NCBI RefSeq assembly: GCF_024713975.1
Contig: NC_091094.1
Location: 11,641,001 to 11,705,000, forward strand
DNA from: Paralichthys olivaceus
Lineage: Eukaryota > Chordata > Actinopteri > Pleuronectiformes > Paralichthyidae
DNA: 64,000 nucleotides
Direction: 5' to 3'
The notes under the pieces were generated by a model. The model had not been told where the DNA came from. It searched no databases and saw only the letters and a list, made by a program, of their open reading frames with translations. Position 1 is the first letter of the stretch, and every line of letters begins with the position of its first letter. Made by a program: the position numbers and the translations under genes. Shown here piece after piece: positions 1 through 21,000 of this stretch.

Positions 1-1525
1 CAACTCCTGCACCGACACACAGAGAAAACATTGCTGCGGTCACGTAGGATCCCAGGATTAAGATAAGATAAGATAAGAAGTCCTGTATTAGTCCCACATT
101 GGGGGAAATTTGCCAATCATCAGGGTTTCGTCGTACATTTTACATATGTGTGTGTGTGTGTGTGTGCGTGTGTGTGTGTGTGTGTCTTTGCTCCTCTCCT
201 ACCTCTGTTTCAGGTCTGGGTATGAACACAGGAGGCCTCATCTTCAGGGTCAAATCTCTGAAGTCCCACTCCTCAATCACATACTGCACAGGCATTCTAC
301 AAACACACACATTTAGAATACGAGGGTTTTCTTCAGGCTTTTTCAGACAGTAAAAACTGTTTCATGTGTCATAGGGGTCAATTTCTATTACCAACCTTAA
401 CTATGAATAACACAATAAAAGAACACAACTGGGAGGAATAGTTGAATTCAAGTTACGCTTATATCTCCCATGTAAAATCTTAGGGGACGGATAAAGTCAA
501 TTCACCTCGACCATACACTGGCAGATGTGTCTTGGTGCATTCTGTGGGAGTAAATCAACTTCTCCATTGTAAACATTTGATGCTACAGGTTTTCAGTTTC
601 AGTGTTACTCTCATTTCCTAACTGACTGATAAAGCTGAGAAGCAAGAGCCAGTAAAATGGTGGTTTGAATAAGTACATATTTGAAACATAGCCTGAATTA
701 TATGGATCTTTGGGGGCTGATGCTGATATCAATATTATCTGAAAATGTAATTAAGGTTTTTATATTTTATAGTTTAAACAAACATTTTTAAATAAAGAAC
801 AAAAAATAATAAGAAACATAATCAAAACCACAGATATAAAAGTTGATTAAGAAAATAAACATATTTTTTATAACCTGTAAACAAATGCACATCTTTCCTG
901 CATTGTTAAGTCTGTAAAATAACATTTTCATATCTGCAAATCAACGTTGATACCGATATGTCAGAGAAAATAAAAATGTTGTTTGATTTTCAGTCAAGTG
1001 ATTTATCGGTTGAGCTCTAACTTGAATATAATCTGTTTATAGTGTATTTGTGTAAACTTTATACCTGGAGAGACGTCTGGTGCAGAGCTTCCATATCTGC
1101 TCTGTATCCTCTCTGCTGAGAAACTCTGTTAGCTTCCTCTGCTCCACACTTTCAATCTGCATAAAGAAATGTGAGAACATCAGAGGGTATCCAGTAAACG
1201 CATGAGGCGTGTGTACAACGACCCCAGCGCATGTTCAACTCACAGTTTTGGCCCCGAACAAATGTGCAATGATGTAGTGGCTGGACTGTTCGGGCTCTGT
1301 CACACCTCTCTCCTCAAAGTGCTTCCTCCATGAATCCATGGCCTGGAGGGCTGTGATCCTGTGTGCAGGTAGGACAGGAGCGCTGCATGCTCGCACAGCA
1401 CGGGAGCCCCAGATTCCCTGAAGAGCAATAGATTCAAGAGTGTCCAAATAACCACAAATCAAAGCCCCTGTGTGCAGCCACACAGTGGCTCGTCTGTCTG
1501 GCTGCAGCCGAGGATGCACTGGCAC
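1..1525 (-). CDS. hemk1: HemK methyltransferase family member 1, N-terminal part (gene runs off left edge)
   Basis: HEMK1 is the mitochondrial glutamine N5-methyltransferase that modifies the GGQ motif of translation release factors. Visible minus-strand coding exons are 1525(or further upstream)-1244, 1156-1065, 296-203 and the first six bases of the next exon at 6-1. Every junction has GT-AG signals and the frame stays open. Exon 1 ends in a HemK-type helical N-domain segment ([20 protein letters not shown], then FGAKT), exon 2 gives [17 protein letters not shown], and exon 3 gives [12 protein letters not shown] followed by FIPRPETE, continued as EL at the edge: the family's conserved PRPETEEL segment. 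The SAM-binding and NPPY parts lie outside the window. The start is unsettled: the open frame runs up to a stop near 1546 without an ATG before MDSWRKHF (ATG at 1339), so either that ATG is used or an upstream exon is spliced at the AG near 1538. Divergent neighbour: nprl2. Confidence 0.9.
60..125. repeat. AAGAT-tailed dispersed repeat, LINE 3'-end-like fragment
   Basis: The tandem AAGAT run at 60-78 is followed by a stretch resembling CCTGTATTAGTCCCACATTG and then GGGAAATTTGC. This looks like the 3' tail of a LINE-type repeat that I recall as frequent in teleost genomes. A related but more decayed piece lies at 35825-35960. It sits in a hemk1 intron. The family assignment is from memory. Confidence 0.45.
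146..187. repeat. (TG)n microsatellite
   Basis: About 20 TG units with one TGCG interruption. It lies just beyond the 3' end of hemk1 exon 3, inside the intron. Confidence 0.9.
297..1064. other. hemk1 intron, no further feature seen
   Basis: AT-rich intronic sequence between hemk1 exons at 203-296 and 1065-1156. I see no coding exon or clear repeat in it. Confidence 0.6.
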
Positions 1526-1545
1526 AAAGTTGAGTGCTGACAGTT

Positions 1546-2296
1546 ATTATTCGCCTATTACACCGTGGCAACCGAGAAACTGGAGTTTATTTGTTCTTAA
1601 TTTCATACGATTCTCTGATTAAGTGTGTCAGGGCCCAACAAGAGCCTTTTTTTACTCCACTGTGCACAAAGCATCATCACATCTGCCAGCAGGACTCCCT
1701 TGGATACAGAGTAAAGTGAATGCGACCAGTGAGTTACCTTTGGTCCAACGCTCCTGCAGCCTAACACAGTGCAGCCTGCACCCAGTGACCTCCTCCACAT
1801 GGTTCATCTCAGCAGACCCCCCCTCTCCACATCGCTGCTCCCATAGTTTCAACAATGAAGTGTGTGTGTGTGTGACCTCTGTTGTCCTCATACACTGTAT
1901 ATGATCAGTGTGTCCTCGATCTTCACTGTCTGTGTCACGTATGTTGCCCTTTGTGTCAGCTACATAACTTCTTGTGTAGTCGAACAACACAGAGTAACAC
2001 TGTCCATGGGATTTCCTCCACGCGCTGCAGCAAACGTCATGTGACCAGGAACGACTCCTCCACATGCGCAGCGCGGACTCTGATGTTGCCTTTAAGGACA
2101 GTAGCAACAACATGTGAAAGGACAAGCGAGCCACATGAGTACAATATGTACAGATGTGCGATACAACAAGTACAAACTGAGGTTTTGTGTTTGCTCTTCA
2201 ACACGATGACCTCTGATATTCAATACTTTTTTTTTTTACATAAAATGTTAGAAATAGTGAAGAAAAAAAATCCGAACTTTCCCTCTGGATCAAGAA

Positions 2297-2362
<66 letters not shown>

Positions 2363-2363
2363 C

Positions 2364-2409
<46 letters not shown>

Positions 2410-2884
2410 GAATATGTGTCTCAGTTAAGTTGTATACAGACTTTTTAAATTACCCCAACAGCACACATACGTAAAGTGATTTGAAAAAGATGTTATTGTG
2501 CTGGTTGACTTCTGTCCTTCACGGCTTCCGTTGTTTGCGCTGGTGTTTTCCGGGGCTCCCTGAACGCATCGCCGCTGCTGTTTGGTAGCTGTGTGTGAAC
2601 GTGACGCGTTCAAAGACTGGATTAAAAAACTCTCTCCAGCTCTTTGACTCGAGTCTGCAGATCTTTGAGTGAGTGAGCGACCAACAGCACACGTGTCAGC
2701 GCAGAGTTCAGTCTGTGGAGGCTGTGGACGCGTTTCACTGGACACCGGCAGCTCCGGAAGCTAGCAGCTAGCAGCTAGCCATGGCTGCTGAATAACAACA
2801 GAAGGAGACAGACAGGAGACAGACAGGAGACAGACAGTGGACAGTATCATCTACATGTGAGGGGCTGACAGGTCTGTGACAGGC
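1546..2884. promoter_or_regulatory. Divergent hemk1 / nprl2 promoter region
   Basis: The region lies between the 5' ends of two divergently transcribed genes. Near 2020-2090 is a GC-richer patch with a CATGCGCAGCGCG element resembling half of an NRF1 palindrome and a CATGTGACC box. Near 2540-2780 is a second GC-rich patch with a perfect CACGTG E-box at 2690-2695 and a short AGCTAGC repeat at about 2758-2780. A three-copy 11-bp repeat (AGGAGACAGAC) at about 2802-2840 probably lies in the nprl2 leader. Transcription start sites cannot be fixed from sequence alone. Confidence 0.5.
2300..2409. repeat. (TATC)n microsatellite
   Basis: About 27 tetranucleotide units with a single TCCA interruption near 2361, between the two candidate promoter patches of hemk1 and nprl2. 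Confidence 0.95.
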
Positions 2885-7209
<4,325 letters not shown>

Positions 7210-7429
7210 TGTGAAATGAACTGACAAAAAAAAACCAGCTCGCTGGTGCATTCAACCATCTGACTTAAAGATACAGAGGTGCCTCAACCAAAGATGCCTT
7301 CAGTGAGATGAAGAGTTTTCCTGGAATAACTGAGAAAAGTGAAAGTGAAGTATTATTTTGTAAATTCATCATCTAGGTAAAAGAGAAAGGTGGTATTTAT
7401 TAATATTGTAGAAAGAATAATATGTGACT

Positions 7430-7435
7430 AATAAA
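7430..7435 (+). terminator. Poly(A) signal of nprl2
   Basis: AATAAA about 220 bp after the nprl2 stop codon, in otherwise AT-rich 3' UTR-like sequence. Confidence 0.6.
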
Positions 7436-7439
7436 AGAA

Positions 7440-8190
7440 AATCTAAAGAAAATCTGGGATTGTTTTAAGTCACTGTATTCAGCCCAGTTTATCTGGTTAT
7501 ATATGGCCCTGTCCAAATATCTTACATCTATATTTGCATCAGGGAGGTGTCTCTGATTGGTCCTTAACTTACAGCATGACAGTTATCTTGGACGTTTGGC
7601 CAAAGATACAAAAATGAGCCGTCTTCAATGGTTCTTCAGAGAGGAACGTAGAGTCCTGTAACATGATCTGATCAGAGCCTTGATCTCAACACTGTGGAGG
7701 TGATCACATGAGTAGAAAGAAGACACTGAGCCGAAATCCATAGAAGATCAACATACATGGAACAAGATACCTGACAAGTACTGTGAAGAACACAACTTTT
7801 ACTACTGTAATATATTTAACATTCTTCTAATACCACTTTTACTCAAATTGTACCTGTTATATACATACAAAGAATATACACATATATAAGATATAAGCAG
7901 CTTTATGACAAAATATAATAAAAATATAATCGAAAGAACTGCAAATTAAAGTTCTTCAATAAAATATAAGCAAAGGTCAAGGTAACGAGGGTGCAAAGGG
8001 CATACAATGTTCGCAGAGTAAACAGACTAATAAATAATATAATAAATGCAGTGGTATGCTAAATACCCCCCCCGCCCCCAGTCAAAGATATGAGTAACTC
8101 CTCGACACTTGATTCTCAGGCTGTTTTACTTGAAGCTGCACCGCCCCCCTCTGGCAGTAAACGGCATGTCCGCTCCGAGTGCGCTGGGTT
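7440..8190. other. nprl2-zmynd10 intergenic region
   Basis: Mostly AT-rich sequence without a supportable ORF. A short poly-C patch lies at 8067-8080. GC content rises from about 8130 toward the zmynd10 promoter. On the minus strand, 8142-8160 resembles a CTCF core with one extra G. Confidence 0.5.
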
Positions 8191-8194
8191 TACC

Positions 8195-8208
8195 GTCGCC
8201 ATGACAAC
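8195..8208 (+). promoter_or_regulatory. RFX X-box-like site in the zmynd10 promoter
   Basis: GTCGCCATGACAAC differs at two of 14 positions from the palindromic vertebrate X-box GTTGCCATGGCAAC bound by RFX factors that switch on ciliary genes. It ends 114 bp upstream of the zmynd10 ATG, a usual place for X-boxes, and zmynd10 is a motile-cilia gene. Occupancy is inferred. Confidence 0.6.
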
Positions 8209-8321
8209 CCCAGGAGACGCTCACGCCAGAGTTCAGAAACAACCGGACGGAAGCGACGGAGAAGAGAATCTGAGTGTTTGTTAACCTTTCATTTGAGTTT
8301 TCAGTCTTCTGTCTCGCCGAC

Positions 8322-12648
<4,327 letters not shown>

Positions 12649-12965
12649 AAGAAAAACTATTGGAAGCTAATTTATAGACCGATGGAGAGTGCAAGATGTT
12701 ATTCTGTAAACCAAAATGTGAAGAAAATAGATCTGCATGTGGGAAATGCAGATACATTATAAATAAGGAAACTTCTTTCTTTGTACTTTCTACTCTTTGC
12801 TTTTTGTTTTGAACACTGTAAGGTTTTTTCCATCAGAAACTAAAAGGGAACTTAATCTGCATGTAGAAGTATTGAGATCAGATACACAGAAGTTTCCTGC
12901 CCACATTAAACAGTCAAAAATATCCACTCTGTGATAAAGTTGAAAGGATATTTGTTACTGCACTG

Positions 12966-12971
12966 AATAAA
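12966..12971 (+). terminator. Poly(A) signal of zmynd10
   Basis: AATAAA about 320 bp downstream of the zmynd10 stop codon. Confidence 0.5.
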
Positions 12972-13800
12972 GATCACCCCCCCTCCCCATAAGACATTTG
13001 TTTTGATCCACAAAATCCAGATCATCATTCAGATCCACACCAAATGTCACCCGTTCATAGATACTCTACACATGCTTAAGTTCTTCATAAGTATCTCTAC
13101 ATTATTTCTCACAAAGAAAGAAAATAAATGAAAATGACCACCTGACCAATGCGAACGTGGCTCTGGAGAAGGTATTGACGGACATTAAGGCTGAAAACAT
13201 GGTGTAAATGATCAAATTTTAATGTCGGGGCTTACGGACACCACAGGAGCAGTATGGAGGCATTTTCTGTTTTTCTTTCTGTTTTTATACATTTGAAAAA
13301 GTGGTCACCATCTCCTTCAATTGTATTGGATTTGGCTGCAATGCTGTTTACCCCTGAAACTCTTTCACTCACCCCTCCATCGACATAATGGAGAGTAGAT
13401 AATGACTGAATTGTCTTTTTCTGGGTGAACTAAAAATGCATTTTTAAAAGAGAGCAGACAAAAAAATACAACATCATTTAAAAGTAATGGCAAAAGACAA
13501 TGAATAAAAGAAACATCAGGAATAGTAATGCATGTCTTTGAGGGTGTGGAGACCTGAGGAAGGTTTGCAGTGGGTTTCAGCCTCAGGAATACATGTAGTT
13601 TGACAGTGGAGTGGAATGGAGCCGGATCCTCACTCCTGCAGACACGTGTGTTTGGTTGCAGACTCAGTGGGTGTGGGGACTGACTCTGGACTCAGAAGCA
13701 CCCCCTATGTGAAAACATTCCGGATGTACATCAGCTCACTCTCATCTCACTCTCTCTCTGTCATGATCGGCCGCTTCCTCGTGAGATTCAGAGCAAATGT
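12972..13800. other. zmynd10-rassf1 intergenic region
   Basis: No gene is seen. A decayed piece near 13000-13070 (AGATCCACACCAAATGTCAC) resembles repeat family A. From about 13610 the GC content rises, as expected for the upstream rassf1 promoter; an open frame at 13616-13840 there has no recognisable product. Confidence 0.5.
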
Positions 13801-14011
13801 CAGAGAAAAGATGGTTGTTGGCGCGTTAGTCGGATGTTAGCTTCAGGTCACAGCCCGCGGTGCTGATCGTTTATTTCCACAGATGCGTCCTCTGCTCGCC
13901 TCCTCCGTTACTTGGAAACTGTCAGAAATGTCCGCGGAAAGTTTTTCTCCTCGGATGGAGGAGGAGGAGGAGGTGCTGAGACAAAGCGGAGCTGCTTTCT
14001 CCTCCGTGTTG
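13800..14011 (+). other. rassf1: rassf1 isoform A leader exon with an upstream ORF
   Basis: GC-richer sequence ends in a strong donor (TTG|GTGAGT at 14011/14012) that pairs with the acceptor TTTTGTCAG ending at 14967, joining directly to the exon with the rassf1A start codon. An ATG at 13883 opens a 43-codon frame (MRPLLASSVTWKLS..., with an EEEEE run) that reads to the donor. After splicing, the first codon of the next exon is TGA, so this frame is a short upstream ORF and not an N-terminal extension. The 5' limit is not known. Confidence 0.5.
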
Positions 14012-14183
14012 GTGAGTGTGAAAATACTTCAGTGTTTTCTTCAAACTTTAGAAACGGAGCAGTTACATTTGCTCTAAATGTTGTTTCAGACTAAACGTCT
14101 GATAACTCATCCCCCGAGTCCCCCTGAACGCATCTTCTACTGTTCTACTTATAGAGGATTTATAATTACTCTGAAAACAGCCT

Positions 14184-14530
14184 GCAGATCTGTACATACA
14201 TTCACATGTTACATAATGTGTCTAACAGGAGGTTATACAGATCTGTATATACATTCACATGTTACATAATGTGTCTAACAGGAGGTTATACAGATCTGTA
14301 TATACATTCACATGTTACAGTAAAGTGTCTAACAGGAGGTTATACAGATCTTTATATACATTCACATGTTACAGTAAAGTGTCTAACAGGAGGTTATACA
14401 GATCTTTATATACATTCACATGTTACAGTAAAGTGTCTAACAGGAGGTTATACAGATCTGTACATACATTCACATGTTACATAATGTGTCTAACAGCAGG
14501 TTATACAGATCTTTATATACATTAACATCT
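14184..14530. repeat. 53-54 bp minisatellite in the first rassf1 intron
   Basis: Seven unit starts (CAGATCT) fall at 14184, 14238, 14291, 14345, 14399, 14453 and 14506; the last unit is partial. Each unit has TACATTCACATGTTACA, GTGTCTAACAGGAGG and TTATA blocks. Two sub-types alternate (ACATAATG versus ACAGTAAAG), so the units have undergone partial homogenisation. Long ORFs across it in two frames are artefacts of the period. Confidence 0.95.
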
Positions 14531-15006
14531 ATCTAATATTATATAATCACTGTACAATACACAACATAGAAAATACAGTAACCTTCAATGTAGAAATCAA
14601 ATGTCTGATATTTACTGTGCATGACAATAGTATAAGGCAAAAGATGAAATACAATCATTGGTAGAACACAATTAAATAAAGTTACAGTGTGTGTTTCCTT
14701 TAAATGCTCTTTATGCATAGAAAATATATAAAAATGTACATGTTTTAGTTTAAAGCAGGTATTTCTCAGCAGTAGTTACTTTACAGAAACATTTAGCTGG
14801 AAATACTTCTGTACTTTTACTGAGTAAAATTTGGAGTTCTGGTCTTATACTCAATTACTTTTTATATGTACTGTCTGTACACCTATAAGATAGACAGACA
14901 TACAGACATAAAAACTTCTTCTTTGACCTGTTGCACTCTATAATCGTCTGTTTTCCTGTTTTGTCAGTGATCATAGAAGACGTCAGACTCTTCAAAGAGT
15001 GACACA

Positions 15007-18000
15007 ATGTCTTGGGGTGAGTTCATCGAGCTGCGAGAGCTGCGCACCAACAGAGAGCAGATTGAGCTGACTGCCACACGCGCTCCCTGCTCACCTCCTC
15101 GTCTTGAAAGAACCAACGCCCTGAGGATCAGCCCGGGGAAGGTCCCGGACCTGCTGAGCCGGGTGGGCATCATCAGGGTCCTGAGCAGCACCCAGGACCC
15201 TCAGCTCCCAGAGGAGAAGGGAGAGGGACACAACTTCCAGCCCTGCAGCCACGCTCAGCCCACATGGTGCGACCTGTGTGGAGACTTCATCTGGGGCCTT
15301 TACAAGCAGAGCCTGCGCTGTGTCAGTGAGTTGGCTTATCTGGCCTGTGTTTGTCTGGGTGGTCAAACAATGTCACTAATTGTCACAATATAATTCTAAT
15401 CAATATCAATACATCAAAAGTTCAATATATAAAGATATATTGCTTATGCATTGTGCACAGTGAGGAGGTATAACACATACATTATGTTTTGCAGTCATCA
15501 AGTGTTTTTCATTATCTGCTCAAGAAGAATTTAAAAGCACAACCTTCCCTCAGGAGCAAAAATCTGTCTTAAGATTCATATGAAATAATAAAATGACGTT
15601 TATCCTGATATCTATTTTTATATTGATAGAAGTTTTGGCCATATCGCAGAGTCCTATCTGCGTGTGTATGTGTGAGTGCTTCTATGAATATGCATGAATC
15701 AACTGACATGGCAGCAACACTTAAGAAAATGTGGATAAACAGAGAAAGGTGTAGCCACTAATTAGATCCAAACAATCCTGTATTACCATTGACTCTCTTA
15801 TCATTGACTCTTTTACGGCTTGATTTACCAGAAATTCTCTCCATGTTGTCTTTCAGTAGAAACAATTGGGCAGAGAGGTTTTATTTTAGGACTGCAATAT
15901 CCATGAAGCATGTGACAGGTGTCTTTAAGAAGACAAACAGTATCTAACATGCAGCCATGTACTTGGTCACTGGTCACTGTGGCGGCTCAGAGTCGGTGCA
16001 GCGACCTGTTTTTCTTTCTTTTCCTGCTCAGGACGCAGCTCTGAGTTGCAGCAGTCTTTAACTTCCTTTTGTTCGAATGAAACCCACTAAAATGTTGCTG
16101 TGGTTTGTGTGAAGTGTTTATTGTGCAGAAAAAATGAACCGTCTTTACAGTAATCTGAATATGAAACTGTTACTGAATCATAATCATTCATGTGCATAAA
16201 CACAGGTCTTACACTGATAAGAACAAACATGACCATGACCAAAAACCATAAAATTAATCATATATTTATCCTGGACACAGAGATTATGATATTTTTATAT
16301 GTAGAGATGAGTGTTTACTACTTTTATATATTTTGAGACACGTTCACAGCATAATCACAAGGAAAATGACCAGTGTGAGTTCATCACCCATTTATAGCTG
16401 CACCCTAATTAAAATTTTGTCGTATGCATTTAAGTGTTTTGTGGTGTCTGTCTAAACGTAGCCTCTTTCTTCACTCACAGATTGCAGATTCACGTGTCAC
16501 TACCGCTGTCGTGCCCTCATCCAGTTGGACTGCAGCTGGGACGGAGGCTCGCTGTCCGACCAAACATGGGTCGTGGAACACGCCATAGAGACAGACACAA
16601 ACGTGGTGAGGCCTTTTGTATTTGACAGCAGAGTATTCATCAACAGTTCTTGGTAGTTTTAGCGTCTTGAATATGGAGAAATGATCATCATATTCTGCCA
16701 ATAACAACAAGGTAATGGGAGAGGTAACTGGTGGCTTCAGTCAGGTACATTGTGTGTCACCTGATTAGATTACAAAGTAATTCTGATGGAAATGCTTTTA
16801 CGGAACCAATCCCTTGTTTTATGGCAAGAACAGGAACTAGTCACACTGTTCAACCAATACCACTAATTGCACTGGTTCCATTTAGACCATGGGAAAATGG
16901 TATAACTGCTGTACTCTTGCAGGGTGCCACCAGGCTGGGAGTTTCATGAAAACGGGAAGTTTGTCATTGAGACACACAAAAAACGTTACAGTTAGCTCAC
17001 ACTCTGTGCAATATCATGTTCAGGTAATCAACTACAGCGGAATATGTCTGCAGACTCCTTCAGCGTGTTGTATTACACATATATATTCAAGTATGAGGTA
17101 AAGAATAATATTAATATTATAATATTAAGACATGCAACATGTATGTAGCAAAGGGTTTCATCATTTTTATATTTACAGGACACTGGAGTAAAAACATGTC
17201 ACTATGTCCATTACAGAAAAACAGGATATGAAACAGGATATGTGATTCATTTGTTTTAAGAACTGATTTAAAAGATGTCACTGATTCTTCAGCTGAGGAG
17301 CCTTGACTGCAAAAGCTGTCTGCCTCTCGTCTTGAGCAGGGACTGAGGGACAGCCAGCAGACCCCTGCTGGAGAATCTGAGGCTCAGCTCTGGCTCATAG
17401 GGGAGCAGTAATTCATAAATCAATTCTTAAAATCAATTCCAAAACTGACAGGGAACCAGTAAAGAGAGGAAAAGACAGGGGGGGTGTGATCTTGTCTCCT
17501 TTTACTGGTTAAAAGCCAAGCCGCTGTTTTGAACTAGCTGAAGCTGTGAGATATATGTATGGCTCAACCCTCAGTGCATTGCAGTAATCAAGCCGGGGTG
17601 AAATAAAAGCACGGATGACCTTCTCCAGATCAGTCCTGGAACGAAAGGGCCTGATCATTAAGATGTTCCTTCACTGATAAAAACATGACTGAAGAGCGTC
17701 CGTTCTGGGATCTTCTATCTTTATCATGAACCATTTTTCAGAAAAGTCCCTGAACTCTCTCCCTCTAAACTCTTAGAGAGCTCCTCGCTTTGCTTTTCTG
17801 CACCACAACAGTATTATTTCATTTCAAGGCTCTGAGTCATTGGTTGTTGGAGGCAGATGGAGTTTGGTTTCTTGGGTAACGGGTTTTATTGACTCTATGA
17901 AACACCTGTTGCTTATCAAAGGACTTCTGGAATTTAAAAACACCAGCGAACTGGAGAGCAGAGTGTGAGGACGTTGTTGGTGTTTGGGCTTTTGTGTGAG

Positions 18001-21000
18001 AAGAACTTTTTATATTTTGACTCGATACAACAGTAAAGTACAGGTGGAACTAATAAGACTTGTGTTGGTGATTCAGAGCCCTGGGGCTGGCTGCCATGAA
18101 TAGAGCGCAGCCGCAATTAGTGTTATTAATAACATCTGTATTTTTCTGCTCAGACTTGTAATGAATTACACAAAGACAACTCAACACATTTCCACAAAAT
18201 TTGGTGGATGGATGTAGTTTGGGTCAGGAAATAACTACATGTGGATGTGGATCCGGATCAAGGGACAGATCCAGGATATTTTTTTTTTTTTTACTTTCTT
18301 TAATAATAAGAGATAGGATGTCTTTCAACATTTTATAACTATTTTCCCTTGGAATAATTCATGGATCTTGATTTTTTTATTACGACATATTTAGGGGACT
18401 GATATCTATGACTGTGAGCAATCTCATTACAGGCCTATGCATTCAACTGAGTGCCATCCCAGTTTTGTGTCCATTTAAAAGCAGATTTGTACATTTGAAT
18501 ATTACCAGATTTGTACCATTTAAAAATTTCAGAAACACACTGAATGTATGAACAGCTGTGTGATCACATGAGTTTACACTAGGAGGCTCCAAAGTATTTC
18601 CTCCCAGTACACACATTGCCCTTTCTGCTAATACTTCACCTCACTGCAATAATTTGCTACGTGGCCAATGCAGTAATGCCTAAAGATGTGACCTGGACTG
18701 CTCAGTGTGTGAGGATAACTGCCAGAGACTTATGCTACCTGACCAGTTGGTCTTTGGCCCTTTATTTTTAGTGAAATTGTTTATTTCATAAAATTCAAAA
18801 AATTTGTATTTCAGCTTTAAAAGTCCAGCATGTAAGATTTAAGTGAAAGGGATCTATTGGCAGAAATCTTATGTAGAATAATCCTCATGATGTTTTCACT
18901 AGTTTGTTTACATTGTATGAATTCTTTACCCCAGAAAAGGTCCTTTATATTCACACCTTTTGAGTTTTTAAGACGATTAAAGTCTACCACAGGTTCTTTT
19001 TCATGTTTGGAAGGAGAGGGTAAGGTGAGGGGTGTTCAGCTGCAACATGCAATTTCAACACTAGTCACTAAATTCTACAACACTGTATCTTTAAATGTTG
19101 TTAATTTACAAGTAGAAAAATACTTTTTACAATTACCTACAACCCAGACTGACAGGAGGCTTGTTTTCTCCAAAATGCAAAAAGATTTAATTCATATTGA
19201 TATAAAAACATATCAGTAGATTACATGACATTTTTGACACTTTTGCAAACAAATTGACTTAAATGATTAACCGATTATAAAAACATTGACAGATTTAAAA
19301 GGCACTCCCCCAGTTTTATACAAAAGATTCAGTTTACTTGTCACCCTCAGCCAGTGACAGGAATGTTATGTCTTCTGTTCCCTGAAGGGGCTTTCTCATG
19401 TTAGAAGGAATAACCCTGATGATGTCATTTCAGTTATCTCAGCTTAAGTGGGCTTTAAAGTTCTTCTGAAGACTTGTATTGAGACATAAAAATAATCAGG
19501 TTTGAACGGTATATATTGTGTGTGATGTGTCATCAAAAAAGTTCAATTAACTTCAACCTATAAATTCTGAAAGGCACATCCACTCCATCTCATTCAATGA
19601 AAAAAATCCAGAAACTACAATTGTTGTTCATTTTAAAAGTTGAACTGTTTTGGACATAAGTTCACTGAAAAGTTTATTTTCATTAAATGTGTTCTGAAAG
19701 TTTAACTGATGCAGCAACTCTTTCTACATTTCTTTCACTCAAATAAGGAAGTTGCTCCTGGATTTTACTTTCACTAATCTAAGAAAGGTTTTTACTAAGA
19801 TATATTTTTGACATACAAAAAACCCCCAAAAGTCCTTGGTGCTCATATCTGAAGCTGCCTACATTTTGATACTAAACTTAGTCTAACAGCGTTTTCATGT
19901 CAGTGGTTTTCTGTCTTGCTGTCCTCAGACACGTGGAAGCAAACAGCGACTCCAACGGCTGAACTCTCCTCTTTTGTTGAACAGTGACATTTAACCCTTG
20001 GCTGTGGGCTCACAGGAAATGATGTTTGTAAAATGCAGCTACAAAACAGAAATTTTGAATAGAAAGTGATATTAGATCCTTTTTATTTCTTCCTTGTCTA
20101 GACATGTGTAGTGATCCACACAACATTGGTCTGTTCAAATTAGATTCTCTGCTTCAACAGATTCTGGATTTTCCAGTTTCACTATAGTTCTCAATGAAAC
20201 ACAAAATAGTCATAGTTCTGAAGTCAGGAGTTCCTCTAATTTGCTGTTGCCTGACTAATGGCTTAATTGACTTAATGTTCCAGGGAGAATATGGCAACCT
20301 TTACTCAAGGGCTGTACCAGTTTGAGGTACTTATACTTTATTTAGTATTTTCTTTTAATGCTTCTTTATTCTTTTACTTCATTCCGGAGGGAAATATTGT
20401 ATGTTTTATTAATTACTTTACGCATTAAGAGTTTCCAATACGGAAGATATGAAAGCTTGAAAAACAAGATGATTTGTTTTGAATTGAAGGGCTGTACCAA
20501 TATGTAGAGCTTATCTTATTAGCTGACTTATTGATGGCTAACTATTAATTTTTCAAGTAAAAAAGGTGTTTTCAGCTCCTCACATTTGAGAATATGCTGC
20601 ATTGTTTTAATGATTCCAATTATAAAGCTAGTGGTTGAAGAACTTGGACAGAATTAATTAACATTAATTGCATTTCTAACTATTTTCAAAAACAATCAAC
20701 AGATCAGTAATAAAAATGATTAGTTGCAGCCTTATTTAAAATATTTAAAAATCAGATCCACCTCAATCATCTGTAACATTAAAATTATGCAATAATGTAT
20801 CAGGAATAATCTGATGTTCTATTTAATGTTCAACCATTAAATTGGACATTTCCTCCATTTGGTGCTTTTACCTTTGAAATGTCAAGTTGACATCCTGATT
20901 GTATCTTCATACTTTTACCCCACAAACATTTTGCAGTACTTTAACTACTTGTAACAGCGTGTTTTGTCATGTATTAGTATCAAGTATGTCCAAAGGGTGT

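Noticed and set aside
1235-1525. hemk1 start at 1525
   Set aside because: The codon there is GTG, not ATG, and the frame stays open upstream to about 1546; an upstream exon or the ATG at 1339 is more likely.
14206-14525. Two overlapping 88-92 codon ORFs with repeated peptides (LTGGYTDLYIHSHVT and SNRRLYRSVYTFTCY)
   Set aside because: They are translations of the 53/54-bp minisatellite in a rassf1 intron; an array with a period near a multiple of three or without stops stays open by chance.
14184-14530. Tandem repeats taken as a CRISPR-like array
   Set aside because: Units are contiguous without unique spacers, and the DNA is from a vertebrate.
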